A DNA stretch of 64,000 nt from positions 41,056 to 105,055 of the forward strand of contig CAILCX010000071.1 of NCBI GenBank assembly GCA_903832775.1. The letters run 5' to 3'. This stretch comes from an uncultured Methylobacter sp. (GTDB lineage Bacteria > Pseudomonadota > Gammaproteobacteria > Methylococcales > Methylomonadaceae). This document shows, piece after piece, positions 9,413-19,610 of the stretch (the stretch's first letter is position 1; every line of letters starts with the position of its first letter). The notes below the pieces were generated by a model. That model did not search any database and was not told the origin of the DNA. It saw nothing but the letters and a program-made list of their open reading frames with translations. Both the position numbers and the translations under genes were made by a program.

Positions 9413-10021
9413 TTACTCTGCCAACATTATGGAAGTCGGTTGTTCACGCCACGTCCCCGGCTTATCGGAGACTATTTCCATTAATTCAATTTTGTCGCTG
9501 ACTATCCGTATAATTTTTCCGTAATTTTTACCCATATAATTTCCAACCTTAACGCGATAAACGGTGCCGTCACTCGCTTTTATCAATCCCCACAATCCCG
9601 ACTTCATATTTACCGTTCCTACCATTCTGAGTCCATCCAAAGGAAAACTCTCTAATTCTTCTTTACGCCGGTTAAAATCTGGCTTGATGCCGCTACCGGT
9701 TGAGGTATCTATGCCTTGTGTCTGCTCAGGTTGCTCTAGTGCTTTAAACGGATCGCGGAGATTTTCCGGTTTAAATATAAACGGTTCAACCAATTTCATT
9801 TCAGGCAAGGGCTTAATCGGTTCTTTAGGTTTTCGTTTAACTTCGGCGAGATAGCGGTTCAAGTCGGAAAAATCATCATTACCGCAGCCGGCCAGTAATG
9901 CCATAAGCACAACACAGCCCAGTTGCAGACTTACGCGTGCATTAAAATGCAGCGGAGATTCAAGTCGCATGGAGCGACTAAAATTATTCCTGTATGAGGA
10001 CAAAATTTTAGAGTAGTCCAT
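9413..10021 (-). CDS. pilP: Type IV pilus inner-membrane lipoprotein PilP
   Basis: PilP connects the PilMNO inner-membrane platform to the PilQ secretin. The 202-residue protein has a signal segment ending in the lipobox LAGC (near residue 46). It continues with NDDFSDLNRYLAEVKRKP, a typical PilP opening, then a Pro-rich linker and the small beta-sandwich domain (LDGLRMVGT..., VGNYMGKNYGKI) that contacts the secretin. The cytoplasmic lead of about 25 residues before the hydrophobic stretch suggests that a later start is possible. The start shares one base with the pilO stop (TAATG). Position fourth of five in pilMNOPQ. Confidence 0.94.
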   Translation of the reverse strand: MDYSKILSSYRNNFSRSMRLESPLHFNARVSLQLGCVVLMALLAGCGNDDFSDLNRYLAEVKRKPKEPIKPLPEMKLVEPFIFKPENLRDPFKALEQPEQTQGIDTSTGSGIKPDFNRRKEELESFPLDGLRMVGTVNMKSGLWGLIKASDGTVYRVKVGNYMGKNYGKIIRIVSDKIELMEIVSDKPGTWREQPTSIMLAE

Positions 10022-10647
10022 TATTTTTGCCCCCGTCTCTTTTTAGCGACGGCCGTGGTTGCTTCATCGCCGCCTTCATTATAGGTTTTTACCAAAGCCG
10101 TCATTTTCATTTTTCCGGACTTATCTTCTTTGCCTTGGGGAGTTATATTGACATCATGGACTGTAACAATTCGTGGCAGGGAGGCTAAGCCGCTGACAAA
10201 TAGTGCCAATTCATCGTATCTGCCCAACACTTCAATATTGATAGGTAGCTCCGAGTAAAAGTCCTTACGAACCGGCGCTCCCGGCTTGAACAATCTGAAT
10301 TCCAGGCCGCTGGCCAGACCGGTTTGGGAAATATCAATCAACAGACTTGCTACCTCTTCTTGGGTAGGCATTTGTCGAATCATGTCTTCCAGTTGAGTTT
10401 CAATTTGGGTCAGTTGATTCTCGTAGTCAGGGAGGTTGATTGATTTTTTTTGTTTTACTTCAAAGGTTTGCTTCAATTCTGTTTCTTTGGCTTTGGATAA
10501 ATCAAGCTCTGCCAGTTGGCCAAGCGTATCAAAATACACGCCGGCTCCAAATACCAAAGCGCATATTACAGAGATAGTTGCAGCTTGAATGGGTAAGGGC
10601 CACGCGCCGGCCTGATTAGGATCCCAATTGATTTCTGATAAATTCAT
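10021..10647 (-). CDS. pilO: Type IV pilus assembly protein PilO
   Basis: Inner-membrane partner of PilN in the pilus alignment subcomplex. The 208-residue product has a short cytoplasmic tail, one transmembrane helix (about residues 22-42), a coiled-coil stretch (LDLSKAKETELKQTFEVKQK onward, to about residue 95) and a periplasmic ferredoxin-like domain containing PINIEVLGRYDELALF. The N-terminus NLSEINWDPNQAGAWP is characteristic of the family. It overlaps pilN and pilP by one base each. The C-terminus is a Lys/Arg-rich tail. Family assignment is secure. Confidence 0.94.
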   Translation of the reverse strand: MNLSEINWDPNQAGAWPLPIQAATISVICALVFGAGVYFDTLGQLAELDLSKAKETELKQTFEVKQKKSINLPDYENQLTQIETQLEDMIRQMPTQEEVASLLIDISQTGLASGLEFRLFKPGAPVRKDFYSELPINIEVLGRYDELALFVSGLASLPRIVTVHDVNITPQGKEDKSGKMKMTALVKTYNEGGDEATTAVAKKRRGQK

Positions 10648-11216
10648 TATTTACCCCCGGCTGCTTGTTTGGTTTTATTACCCTGTTTTGTGCGCATCGT
10701 AAAATCGCTAAGTTGCTCGGGATTTACTTTGTTAGTCGATTGAATAACATCAAGGGTTGGCACTTTAAACCAGACTGAAGCTTCAATGGCTCTCATGAAC
10801 GCCGAAATACGCGCATTCGATTGCGATTTGCCCTCAAAGGTAAGGTCACTTCCTATTTGGGTGAATTTGGTCAGAAACACGCCGTCTGGCGTAACCCTGG
10901 GCAACTCGTCAAACAAATGTACAATTTCCGGGCGACTTTCCTGTAGATTGTGAATCAGATCAATTTTGGTTAACAATTTCGCCTTCTGTTCCTCAATGGT
11001 TTTTATTTGGGCGATTTTTATATCCAGTAAGGCTATTTCATCCTGAATTATTTTGTTTCTTTGTTCCTGATATGCTTTGAGGCCTTCAATATATAAATGA
11101 ACACCGCCAAAAATAAGGGCGGTAAATAATAAAGCCACACCTATGGCATTGACAAAATCTTGTTGTTTTTGTGCCCGAAGTTCTTCACGCCAGGGGAGTA
11201 AATTTATTCTTGCCAT
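10647..11216 (-). CDS. pilN: Type IV pilus assembly protein PilN
   Basis: Bitopic membrane protein that binds cytoplasmic PilM through its N-terminus and PilO through its periplasmic part. The 189-residue product opens with MARINLLPWREELR, the conserved PilM-binding motif (INLLPWR). A transmembrane helix (about residues 24-43), a coiled coil (about 48-80) and a small periplasmic domain follow. It overlaps pilM by one base and pilO by one base, as is common in this operon. Confidence 0.95.
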   Translation of the reverse strand: MARINLLPWREELRAQKQQDFVNAIGVALLFTALIFGGVHLYIEGLKAYQEQRNKIIQDEIALLDIKIAQIKTIEEQKAKLLTKIDLIHNLQESRPEIVHLFDELPRVTPDGVFLTKFTQIGSDLTFEGKSQSNARISAFMRAIEASVWFKVPTLDVIQSTNKVNPEQLSDFTMRTKQGNKTKQAAGGK

Positions 11217-12277
11217 TAGTCAAAACTCCTCATGGCCAAGCCACAGGCAATCATCATTGAGGATGCGTCATTACTCAAAGCCTGCGGTCTTACTTTATTG
11301 GACAAGGACATGTTAATGAAGGGGTTGGCTATCACAACAGGTACATTCACTGCGTTTTGCGTCAGTTTGTCTATTCCAGCGATGGAGGCACAGCCACCAG
11401 CCAAAATAAGGCTATCGATACGTCTATTGGCGGCGGAGGAAATAAAAAACTGAATTGACCTTTGAACCTGCTGAACCATTGATCTCTTAAAAGGCTCAAG
11501 TACATCACTGGCATAATTGTCCGGCAAACCACCCAGTTTTTTTGCCATGCCGGCCTCTTCATAGGTCAAACCATAGCGCCGTTGAATTTCCTCGGTCAAC
11601 TGTTTACCACCAAAGCTCTGTTCTCTTGTATAGATGGCGCGAGAATTATACAGAACATTTAAGGTGGTCATGGTTGCCCCGACATCCACTATGGCAACGG
11701 TCTGACCTTCCAACGCTTCGGGTAATTGATCGATCAGCAGGGAAAAAGCATTTTCCATTGCAAAAGCTTCAACATCGACGATTTTGGTTTTTATACCTGC
11801 TTTAGTAAGGGCTTCAACACGATCGAGGATAATTTCTTTTCTTGATGCCGCGAGTAGGACGTCGACCATTTCTGGATTGTTTTCATTTTCACCGATGACT
11901 TCAAAGTCAAAATTCACCTCATCCAGTGAATAAGGAACGTACTGATCAGCTTCGATCATGATTTGTTCTTCCATTTCATCATCAGGCATCCCTGCAGGCA
12001 TAGGTATAACCTTGGTCATGACTGACGACCCAGCAACAGCTACTGAAGCTTGCTTCAATTTTGAACCGGAATGTTTTAAAGCGATTTTTAATGAATCCGC
12101 TATAACATCAATATTTGCAATATTTTTATCAATGACTGCGTCTTGCGGCAAAGGTGTTACCGCATAACTTTCAACCCGATAACGCGCGCCAACTTTACTC
12201 AATTCGAGTATTTTAATCGCTGCCGTACTGATATCGATACCAAGAACAGCACTTTGCTTTTTCCTAAACCAACTCAT
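11216..12277 (-). CDS. pilM: Type IV pilus assembly actin-like ATPase PilM
   Basis: Cytoplasmic actin-fold protein of the type IV pilus machine. It begins MSWFRKKQSAVLGIDISTAAIKILEL, with the phosphate-1 motif GIDIS, and later shows VAIVDVGATMTTLNV (phosphate 2) and LILAGGCASIAGI (adenosine motif). Length 353 is normal for PilM. First gene of the pilMNOPQ operon, divergent from the penicillin-binding protein 1A gene, which is the common gammaproteobacterial arrangement (ponA beside pilM). Confidence 0.96.
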   Translation of the reverse strand: MSWFRKKQSAVLGIDISTAAIKILELSKVGARYRVESYAVTPLPQDAVIDKNIANIDVIADSLKIALKHSGSKLKQASVAVAGSSVMTKVIPMPAGMPDDEMEEQIMIEADQYVPYSLDEVNFDFEVIGENENNPEMVDVLLAASRKEIILDRVEALTKAGIKTKIVDVEAFAMENAFSLLIDQLPEALEGQTVAIVDVGATMTTLNVLYNSRAIYTREQSFGGKQLTEEIQRRYGLTYEEAGMAKKLGGLPDNYASDVLEPFKRSMVQQVQRSIQFFISSAANRRIDSLILAGGCASIAGIDKLTQNAVNVPVVIANPFINMSLSNKVRPQALSNDASSMMIACGLAMRSFD

Positions 12278-12703
12278 GAATTAATCCTTGAGAAACTTGA
12301 TGAACATTGTTAAATGTACCGACTGATTTGCCTGAGTGCCTGATTTTCGATAGCTTTCCAAGGCATTAATTCAACTTTTATTTTCTGCATAATGGATATT
12401 AATAATGGTTAATAACCCAGGAAAAAGGATTTTAAGTAAGAGGTTCTTAAAGCAACGAATAGATTTTCGGCTAAAGTCATTCCTGCAAAAAATGTAAATG
12501 CCCAAGGTTGAATGCAGTAAATTGCATTGAAAAAATTCCCCATGCAGTCGCTGGTAACAATCAATCGTCATAAAAACGTATTTACAGGCGAAAGTATAGT
12601 AGCCTTTTTTATTTTGATGCTTAAAATGTTTGTTTTATTTGTCTGAACTGTTGTTTTTTATCTACAGTGCTTCTTATCATTACATTGTTATCTTGGATCA
12701 CTT
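12278..12703. other. Divergent intergenic region pilM / ponA
   Basis: This 426-bp AT-rich gap must hold the promoters of pilMNOPQ (minus) and of the penicillin-binding protein gene (plus). The 66-codon minus ORF listed by the track here has no family features or ribosome-binding site and I regard it as chance. I see no clear -35/-10 pair, repeat or RNA gene. Confidence 0.5.
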
Positions 12704-15067
12704 GTGGCTGGAATTTTAAAATGGTTGGCAATTTGTTTTATGACCTTCAATTTGGGCATAGCCATTTCAGGTTATTTTTTATATAACAAGCTTGCTGCTG
12801 ACCTGCCTGATGTTAAGACGTTACATAATGTTCAATATCAGACTCCTTTAAGTATTTATACCAAAGATAATCGGTTGATTGCCCAATTTGGGGAGAAAAA
12901 ACGTACCCCGGTCAATATAGAGCAAGTCCCTCAGCAACTTATTTATGCGTTTATTGCCGCAGAAGATGACAGTTTTTACGAACATTCCGGTGTTGATTTC
13001 AAGGGTTTGCTTCGAGCCGCCATACAGCTGGTCTTGACAGGCAAGAAAAAGCAGGGCGGCAGTACGATTACCATGCAGGTTACCCGTAGCTTTTTATTAA
13101 GTAGTGAAAAGACCTACACCCGCAAGTTAAAAGAAATCATGCTGGCGTTAAAAATAGAGCATGAGTATCCGAAAAACAAAATTCTTGAACTGTATTTAAA
13201 TCAGATTTTTATGGGGCACCGTGCTTATGGCATTGCCGCTGCCGCTCAGGTTTATTATGGTAAAAATCTGGATGAGCTTAGTCTTGCCGAACACGCCATG
13301 ATTGCTGGCTTGCCTAAAGCTCCGTCACTCTACAATCCGATCACTAATGAAGCGCGAGCCATTGAAAGGCGTAATTATGTGTTGCACCGGATGTTTGAGC
13401 TTAACTATATCACACAGCAAGATTATGAGCTTGCCTCTAGTCAAGCCTCCAGCGCAAAACTTCAAACGATAACTCCTGAAATTTCAGCGCTTTATCTGGC
13501 CGAAATGGTTAGACAAAAGATTCTGGAGTTATATGGCGAGCAAGCTTACACCTCTGGTTTTAAGGTCTATACAACTTTGGACGGCACGCTGCAAACAACT
13601 GCAAATCAAGCGCTAGTCAATACTTTGCATGCCTATGATGAACGTCATGGTTATCGTCATTGCAAGAATGATACTAAGCGCTCAGGATGTCAAAAAGATA
13701 ATAAAATCATTGGCGATACCTTTCCGGCCACGGTTATGAGTGTCAAAAATGGTGTTGTTACGGCTCGTCTTGCTTCTTTTCAAGCGCCAGATGCGTCAGA
13801 TTTTCTCAAGACAAATCTTCAGGACAATATCAGCATTGAATTGCCTTGGGAAAATATTAAATGGGCCGGTGGGAGTATTTCCAGCATACTTAAAATCGGC
13901 GAGACTATTCGGGTGCGGGAACTGGCTAATCATAGTTGGGCTTTAACGCAAGTGCCTGAAGCGGAAGGCGCTTTTGTTTCTTTAAACCCAAAAGATGGCG
14001 CCATTCTCGCGCTAACCGGTGGCTTTGATTTTTTTCGCAATAAATATAATCGGGCGACTCAATCAAAAAGACAGCCCGGTTCAGGCTTTAAGCCGATTAT
14101 TTATACTACAGCGCTGGAGCAGGGTTATACCCCCGCCAGTATGATTAATGATGCGCCTATTGTCATTGATAATCCCGGTCAGGAAAACGAGTGGCGTCCT
14201 GAAAATTATAATAAGAAATTTTACGGCCCGACCAGTATCCGCTCAGCTATAACTCATTCAAGAAACATTATTTCTATTCGGCTGTTAAAAGAAATGGGTG
14301 TTGAAAAGGCGGTCGAAACAGCGTTGCGTTTTGGTTTTACCGAAGAACAAATTCCTAAAACGTTGTCTTTAGCCTTAGGCAGCGGTTATGCAACTCCTCT
14401 TCAAATGGCCAGGGTTTATGCGACTTTTGCCAATGGCGGGTTCTTGATCAAACCCTATTTTATTGAGCGTATTGAATCTAACGAAGGTGAGGTTATTTAT
14501 CAGGCCAAACCCAAACTAGCCTGTCCAACCTGTAATAGTGAGGAGGTAACTAAACGGGTTTATGCACCCAGGATTATCTCGCCGCAAATCTGTTTTCTTA
14601 TGAATTCCTTGTTAAGAGATGTTGTTCAAAATGGTACAGCTACCGGTGCTAAAGTTTTGGGCAGGCAAGACCTTGCTGGAAAAACAGGTACGACCAATGA
14701 ACAGCGTGACGCTTGGTTCAATGGCTTTACAGTGTCAAATGTAGCCACTGCCTGGATTGGCTTTGATGATTTTTCGCCATTAGGAAACCTTGAAACCGGC
14801 GGTGTAGCGGCTTTACCAATGTGGATTGACTTTATGCGGGTTGCTTTAAAAGACATACCCGAAACACCACTTGAAATACCTGAGGGGATAGTAAAAGCGT
14901 ATATCAGTCCTTGGACTGGATTATTAGCTGAAGCCACTAATAAGGGTGGAATATGGGAGTATTTTCAGACAGCAAATGCACCGACCCAATATACACTTAA
15001 ATCTGGAGGAGGGGCGGCAAGCCATGTCGATCAAGCAGAGGAAAAAGCTACGGAAGAACTATTTTGA
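12704..15067 (+). CDS. mrcA: Penicillin-binding protein 1A (bifunctional class A PBP)
   Basis: Polymerises and cross-links peptidoglycan. The 787-residue product starts at GTG. An N-terminal anchor helix is followed by the GT51 glycosyltransferase with EDDSFYEHSG (catalytic Glu near residue 87), QGGSTITMQ and KILELYLNQIFMG. The transpeptidase has RQPGSGFKP (SxxK nucleophile Ser), the SRN motif in THSRNIIS and the KTG triad in AGKTGTTNEQRDAWF. An inserted outer-membrane/OB-like domain lies between about residues 315 and 410, as in PBP1A. Also known as ponA; the location beside pilM matches Pseudomonas. The end is convergent with secA. Confidence 0.96.
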   Translation: MAGILKWLAICFMTFNLGIAISGYFLYNKLAADLPDVKTLHNVQYQTPLSIYTKDNRLIAQFGEKKRTPVNIEQVPQQLIYAFIAAEDDSFYEHSGVDFKGLLRAAIQLVLTGKKKQGGSTITMQVTRSFLLSSEKTYTRKLKEIMLALKIEHEYPKNKILELYLNQIFMGHRAYGIAAAAQVYYGKNLDELSLAEHAMIAGLPKAPSLYNPITNEARAIERRNYVLHRMFELNYITQQDYELASSQASSAKLQTITPEISALYLAEMVRQKILELYGEQAYTSGFKVYTTLDGTLQTTANQALVNTLHAYDERHGYRHCKNDTKRSGCQKDNKIIGDTFPATVMSVKNGVVTARLASFQAPDASDFLKTNLQDNISIELPWENIKWAGGSISSILKIGETIRVRELANHSWALTQVPEAEGAFVSLNPKDGAILALTGGFDFFRNKYNRATQSKRQPGSGFKPIIYTTALEQGYTPASMINDAPIVIDNPGQENEWRPENYNKKFYGPTSIRSAITHSRNIISIRLLKEMGVEKAVETALRFGFTEEQIPKTLSLALGSGYATPLQMARVYATFANGGFLIKPYFIERIESNEGEVIYQAKPKLACPTCNSEEVTKRVYAPRIISPQICFLMNSLLRDVVQNGTATGAKVLGRQDLAGKTGTTNEQRDAWFNGFTVSNVATAWIGFDDFSPLGNLETGGVAALPMWIDFMRVALKDIPETPLEIPEGIVKAYISPWTGLLAEATNKGGIWEYFQTANAPTQYTLKSGGGAASHVDQAEEKATEELF

Positions 15068-15085
15068 GTGGTTTGTGAACCTATT

Positions 15086-15127
15086 TTAGCCACAGATAAA
15101 ACACTAATCAGTTTTATCTGTGGCTAA
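15086..15127. terminator. 17-bp perfect inverted repeat between convergent mrcA and secA
   Basis: TTAGCCACAGATAAAAC and its exact reverse complement flank an 8-base loop. It lies 18 bp after the mrcA stop and 24 bp beyond the secA stop. The stem is long but AT-rich with no adjoining T run on either strand, so it may be a shared factor-assisted terminator or a transcript-end stabilising hairpin. Confidence 0.6.
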
Positions 15128-15150
15128 ACGAGTTTTCCAGACTTATGAAA

Positions 15151-17877
15151 TCAGCTTAATTTGCCGTGACATTGCTTGAATTTCTTGCCTGAACCGCAAG
15201 GGCATGGGTCATTGCGACCGACTTTATTGCCTTCTCTGGTAAAGGGTTGAACTGCTGAAATTCCTTGTTCCTGCTGATCCTGGTCAACTAAAGATTGCTC
15301 GTAAGCATCCAGGGTTGGAGCTTGTGCATGTTCAAAATGCATTTCTCTGGGCGCTTGTCTTTGTTCATCAATCGCCCGGACATCTTCTTCTTGTCTGACC
15401 TGAACTTTAAACAGGATTCCGATTACTTCATATTTGATATGCTCAAGCAGACTGGTGAACATTTCAAACGCTTCACGCTTGTATTCCTGCTTGGGATCTT
15501 TTTGCGCATAGCCTCTGAAATGAATGCCCTGACGTAAATAATCCATCGCTGCCAAATGCTCTTTCCAGCTGTTATCAAGCACTTGCAACATGACTGATTT
15601 CTCGAAATGCTGTAGCACTTCTTTGGACATTTGTTGTTCTTTGTCTTTATGATTTTGTTCCAGGATGGCAATAATACGCTTGCGCAAAGATTCTTCCTGC
15701 AAGGAATGATCTTCATCCAACAGTTTGCGAACCGGAACTTCAACGTTAAATTCCTGATGCAAATGCTCTTCGAGGCCTTTGGTATCCCATTGTTCGACCA
15801 TGGTTTTGGCCGGGATATATTGGGTTATCACATTATTGACAACGTCTTCACGTATCGCAGAGATGATTTCGGATATTTCCTCGGCAGCCATTAGTTCATT
15901 ACGCTGCGAGTAAACAACCTTACGTTGGTCATTGGCAACATCATCATAGGCCAGGATTTCTTTACGCACATCAAAATTGCGACCTTCAACTTTGCGTTGA
16001 GCACTTTCAATAGAGCGGGTGACCCAAGGATGCTCGATAGCTTCGCCGTTGCCCATGCCTAATTTCTGCATTAAGCCCGCGACGCGATCTGATGCAAAAA
16101 TACGCATTAAGTCATCTTGAAGCGATAGATAAAAACGGGTTGAACCAGGATCGCCCTGACGACCTGAGCGACCACGTAGCTGGTTGTCTATCCGGCGTGA
16201 TTCATGTCGTTCAGAACCTATGACATGCAAACCGCCTGTTGCAATAACCTGTTCATGTCTTTCCAGCCAAGCACCACGAACTTTGGCCTTGTCTGCATCA
16301 CTGGCTTCCTCACCCAACGCTGACAATTCGGCTTCCAAATTACCACCAAGCACAATATCGGTTCCCCGGCCGGCCATATTGGTCGCGATGGTGACAGCTC
16401 CCGGCATACCGGCTTGTTCGATGATATGCGCTTCGCGTTCATGTTGCTTGGCGTTAAGGACTTCGTGTTTAATGCCCTGTTTATTCAATAATTCTGACAA
16501 TCTTTCGGAGTTTTCAATTGAGGTGGTTCCGACCAACACCGGTTGTCCGCGACTGACACATTCTTTAATATCATCGGCAACAGCGATATATTTCTCGTCA
16601 GTAGTCAGGAAAACTACGTCACCTAAATCTCTACGTATCATGTTGCGATGCGTAGGAATGACGACTACTTCAAGACCATAAATTTTGTTTAACTCGAAGG
16701 CTTCAGTATCGGCAGTTCCGGTCATGCCCGAGAGTTTTTCGTACAAACGGAAATAGTTTTGGAAGGTTATCGAGGCTAGCGTCTGGTTTTCATTTTGAAT
16801 GGCGACATGTTCTTTCGCTTCAATTGCTTGATGCAAACCTTCAGACCAGCGACGTCCCGGCATAATGCGACCGGTAAATTCGTCGACGATAACTACTTCA
16901 TTGTTGGCGACGATATAATCAACGTCTTTTTTGAACAAAACATGACCACGCAAAGAAGCCGTCAGATAATGCATCAGGCGAATATTGGTCGCATCATACA
17001 AACTGCTTCCTTCCGTCATCAAGCCATGATCAACCATTAAACGCTCTACACGTTCGTGGCCTGCTTCGGTCAGATATAACTGACGTATTTTTTCATCGAC
17101 CGAGTAATCACCAGGTTCGTCTTCTTTTTCCTGTTTGGTCAGGAAGGGGATGATTTTGTTGACCTTAGTATAAATTTCGGTACTTTCTTCGGTAGGTCCG
17201 GAAATGATTAGCGGTGTTCTGGCTTCATCGATAAGGATTGAATCAACCTCATCTACAACAGCAAAACATAAATCGCGCTGGACTTTTTGTTCCAGGCTAA
17301 AGGCCATGTTGTCGCGCAGGTAATCGAAACCGAATTCGTTGTTGGTGCCGTAAGTAATATCGGAGGCATATGCCTGACGCCTTTCGTCGCTTTCCATCTG
17401 ACTGATAATGACGCCGGTAGTCAAACCCAGAAAGCCATAAAGCCTGCCCATCCATTCGGAATCGCGTTTTGCCAGATAGTCATTGACTGTGACGACATGA
17501 ACGCCACGTCCTGGTAAGGCATTTAAATACGCAGACAAGGTTGCCATCAAGGTTTTACCCTCTCCGGTTTTCATTTCGGCAATCTTGCCGTCATGAAGTA
17601 TCATCCCGCCGATCAATTGCACATCAAAATGACGCATACCAAAGACTCTGGTCGACGCTTCCCTGACGGTTGCAAATGCTTCTGGAAGCAGATTGTCCAG
17701 CTTTTCACCCTGTGCCAGACGATCACGAAACTCCTGAGTTTTTGCCTTTAATGCATCATCAGATAATTTTTCGTATTCAGAAGATAGTACATTGATCTTT
17801 TTGACCAATGATCTTTTCTTCTTGATCAGCCTGTCATTACGGCTCCCTATAACAACTCTAACCAACTTACCCAGCAT
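15151..17877 (-). CDS. secA: Preprotein translocase ATPase SecA
   Basis: Motor ATPase that drives post-translational export through SecYEG. The 908-residue protein has Walker [34 protein letters not shown] (DEAD-like box and preprotein region) and the second nucleotide-binding fold with [14 protein letters not shown] and [15 protein letters not shown]. The C-terminal zinc-binding tail has the CxCxnCH pattern in [15 protein letters not shown], which binds SecB. The linker before it is Gln/Glu-rich. Monocistronic and convergent with mrcA. Confidence 0.98.
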   Translation of the reverse strand: MLGKLVRVVIGSRNDRLIKKKRSLVKKINVLSSEYEKLSDDALKAKTQEFRDRLAQGEKLDNLLPEAFATVREASTRVFGMRHFDVQLIGGMILHDGKIAEMKTGEGKTLMATLSAYLNALPGRGVHVVTVNDYLAKRDSEWMGRLYGFLGLTTGVIISQMESDERRQAYASDITYGTNNEFGFDYLRDNMAFSLEQKVQRDLCFAVVDEVDSILIDEARTPLIISGPTEESTEIYTKVNKIIPFLTKQEKEDEPGDYSVDEKIRQLYLTEAGHERVERLMVDHGLMTEGSSLYDATNIRLMHYLTASLRGHVLFKKDVDYIVANNEVVIVDEFTGRIMPGRRWSEGLHQAIEAKEHVAIQNENQTLASITFQNYFRLYEKLSGMTGTADTEAFELNKIYGLEVVVIPTHRNMIRRDLGDVVFLTTDEKYIAVADDIKECVSRGQPVLVGTTSIENSERLSELLNKQGIKHEVLNAKQHEREAHIIEQAGMPGAVTIATNMAGRGTDIVLGGNLEAELSALGEEASDADKAKVRGAWLERHEQVIATGGLHVIGSERHESRRIDNQLRGRSGRQGDPGSTRFYLSLQDDLMRIFASDRVAGLMQKLGMGNGEAIEHPWVTRSIESAQRKVEGRNFDVRKEILAYDDVANDQRKVVYSQRNELMAAEEISEIISAIREDVVNNVITQYIPAKTMVEQWDTKGLEEHLHQEFNVEVPVRKLLDEDHSLQEESLRKRIIAILEQNHKDKEQQMSKEVLQHFEKSVMLQVLDNSWKEHLAAMDYLRQGIHFRGYAQKDPKQEYKREAFEMFTSLLEHIKYEVIGILFKVQVRQEEDVRAIDEQRQAPREMHFEHAQAPTLDAYEQSLVDQDQQEQGISAVQPFTREGNKVGRNDPCPCGSGKKFKQCHGKLS

Positions 17878-18110
17878 GATTTATTCCGGTTTGAATTTAG
17901 TAAATGATTGAATAAAAGCCTAGGATTATATACTGTCTACTATTTTAGGGACAGTTAAAAACACTCTTTAAGCCCTAAAGGTAAAAAGCATTAACTTTCA
18001 GCAAAGTGTATATTTTCGATTTTTTATGCGGTTCTTTGCGTATTCGTTTTTTTGGTATTTGAAGTAAATCTGTAACAAAGCTATAACATAGCCGGATTAC
18101 CTTGTTGATG

Positions 18111-18116
18111 TATAAT
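18111..18116 (+). promoter_or_regulatory. -10 box (TATAAT) immediately before the flippase gene
   Basis: A perfect TATAAT ends eight bases before the ATG, followed by a GC-rich TTTCGCGCC stretch. There is no good -35 box at the right distance and no Shine-Dalgarno sequence. If used, transcription would begin within a base or two of the ATG. Confidence 0.4.
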
Positions 18117-18124
18117 TTCGCGCC

Positions 18125-19588
18125 ATGAGTATTATTAAAAAACTTGCATCGCAAACTGCGGTCTATGGCTTAAGCAGTATTTTTGGCCGCTTCCTCAACT
18201 ATCTGTTGGTGCCGCTTTATACTTATTACTTCACTGCATCGGAGTACGGCGTGGTGTCGGAGTTTTATGCTTATGCCGGGTTCTTTTCGGTAGTGCTGTT
18301 GTTTGGCTTTGAAACAGGTTATTTCCGGTTCCGCGATAAAGACATGCCGGGACGTGATGTCGCCTACTCGACGGCCCTGTTGTTTGTGGTTTTGATCAAT
18401 GTTGTTTTCTTTGCCTTGATAGTACTGGTCAATTCGCAGCTTTCTGCCGCCTTAAATTACGCAAACCACCCCGAATATGTATTGTGCTTTAGCCTGATTT
18501 TAATTTTGGATGCTGTTGCTGCAATTCCGTTTGCACGACTGCGAGCTGAAAATAAGGCGTTCCATTTCGCTGGAATTAAGGTGATTGAGATAGGCATTAC
18601 GATCCTGCTAAGTCTGTTCTTTATTATTTATTGTCCAAAAGTTTATGAAAAAACCCCCGAAGCTTGGGTGGCTCTGGTTTACAATCCTGCTATAGGCGTA
18701 GGCTATATTTTTATAGCGAATTTAATGGCCAGCGTTGTTAAATTTGTATTGCTTGCGCCTGAGTTATCAGGACTTGCCTGGGGTTTTGACCTGGCATTAT
18801 TCGGCCGTATGTTACGTTATTCCTTGCCGATGGTAGTGATTGGTTTCGCCGGAATTATCAACGAAATGCTCGATCGGGCTTTGTTAAAGCACCTTTTGCC
18901 CTATGATCTGAACACCAACATGAAAATGCTGGGGATTTATAGTGCTTGCTACAAGTTGTCGATTTTAATGTCATTATTTATTCAGGCCTTCCGTTTCGCT
19001 GCCGAACCTTTTTTCTTTGCTTATGCCGGGAACAGCGACGCACGAAAAATCTATGCGCTGGTTTTGAAGTTCTTTGTCATTTTTTGCGTATTCATTTTCT
19101 TGCTGGTTACTTTATTTATCGATGTCTTTAAATATTTTGTTGGCGAGGAGTTCCGTGCTGGCCTTGAAGTCGTGCCTATTCTGTTGCTGGCTAACCTGTT
19201 TCTGGGTATTTATGTTAACTTGTCCATCTGGTATAAATTAACCGACCGAACTTTTCTGGGTGCCGGGGTGTCTTTAGCCGGCGCCTTACTGACCGTGGTT
19301 CTTAATATCTGGTGGATACCAACGCTCGGTTATATAGGCTCGGCTTGGGCAACTTTAGCCTGTTATTCGGGCATGGCTGTTGTTTCGTATTTCCTGGGGC
19401 AAAAATATTATCCGGTAGATTACGATGTAAAACGCGTTATCGGTTATATTGGGCTTGGACTGGGCTTGTATTTTGCGCACGAATACTTGGTGACAACGCT
19501 AAGCTGGCAGTCGTGGCTGTTGTCCAGCGCCCTAATGTTGCTGTATATGCTGATTGCCGGACTGTGCGAATGGCGTCATCACTATTAA
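18125..19588 (+). CDS. Wzx/MATE-like polysaccharide flippase
   Basis: Predicted membrane exporter of the MOP superfamily, 487 residues, with about 12-14 hydrophobic helices over its whole length. The N-terminus SIIKKLASQTAVYGLSSIFG is typical of lipopolysaccharide or exopolysaccharide lipid-linked repeat translocases. These flip undecaprenyl-linked sugar units across the inner membrane. No glycosyltransferases accompany it, so the polymer is unknown. The two following plus-strand genes also concern the envelope. The start is fixed by the first ATG after a TATAAT box. Confidence 0.85.
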   Translation: MSIIKKLASQTAVYGLSSIFGRFLNYLLVPLYTYYFTASEYGVVSEFYAYAGFFSVVLLFGFETGYFRFRDKDMPGRDVAYSTALLFVVLINVVFFALIVLVNSQLSAALNYANHPEYVLCFSLILILDAVAAIPFARLRAENKAFHFAGIKVIEIGITILLSLFFIIYCPKVYEKTPEAWVALVYNPAIGVGYIFIANLMASVVKFVLLAPELSGLAWGFDLALFGRMLRYSLPMVVIGFAGIINEMLDRALLKHLLPYDLNTNMKMLGIYSACYKLSILMSLFIQAFRFAAEPFFFAYAGNSDARKIYALVLKFFVIFCVFIFLLVTLFIDVFKYFVGEEFRAGLEVVPILLLANLFLGIYVNLSIWYKLTDRTFLGAGVSLAGALLTVVLNIWWIPTLGYIGSAWATLACYSGMAVVSYFLGQKYYPVDYDVKRVIGYIGLGLGLYFAHEYLVTTLSWQSWLLSSALMLLYMLIAGLCEWRHHY

Positions 19589-19610
19589 ATCTAAATATTA
19601 AATAATTCTT

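Noticed and set aside
12371-12571. 66-codon minus ORF between pilM and mrcA
   Set aside because: Cys/Phe-rich composition without motif, no ribosome-binding site; located where divergent promoters are needed.
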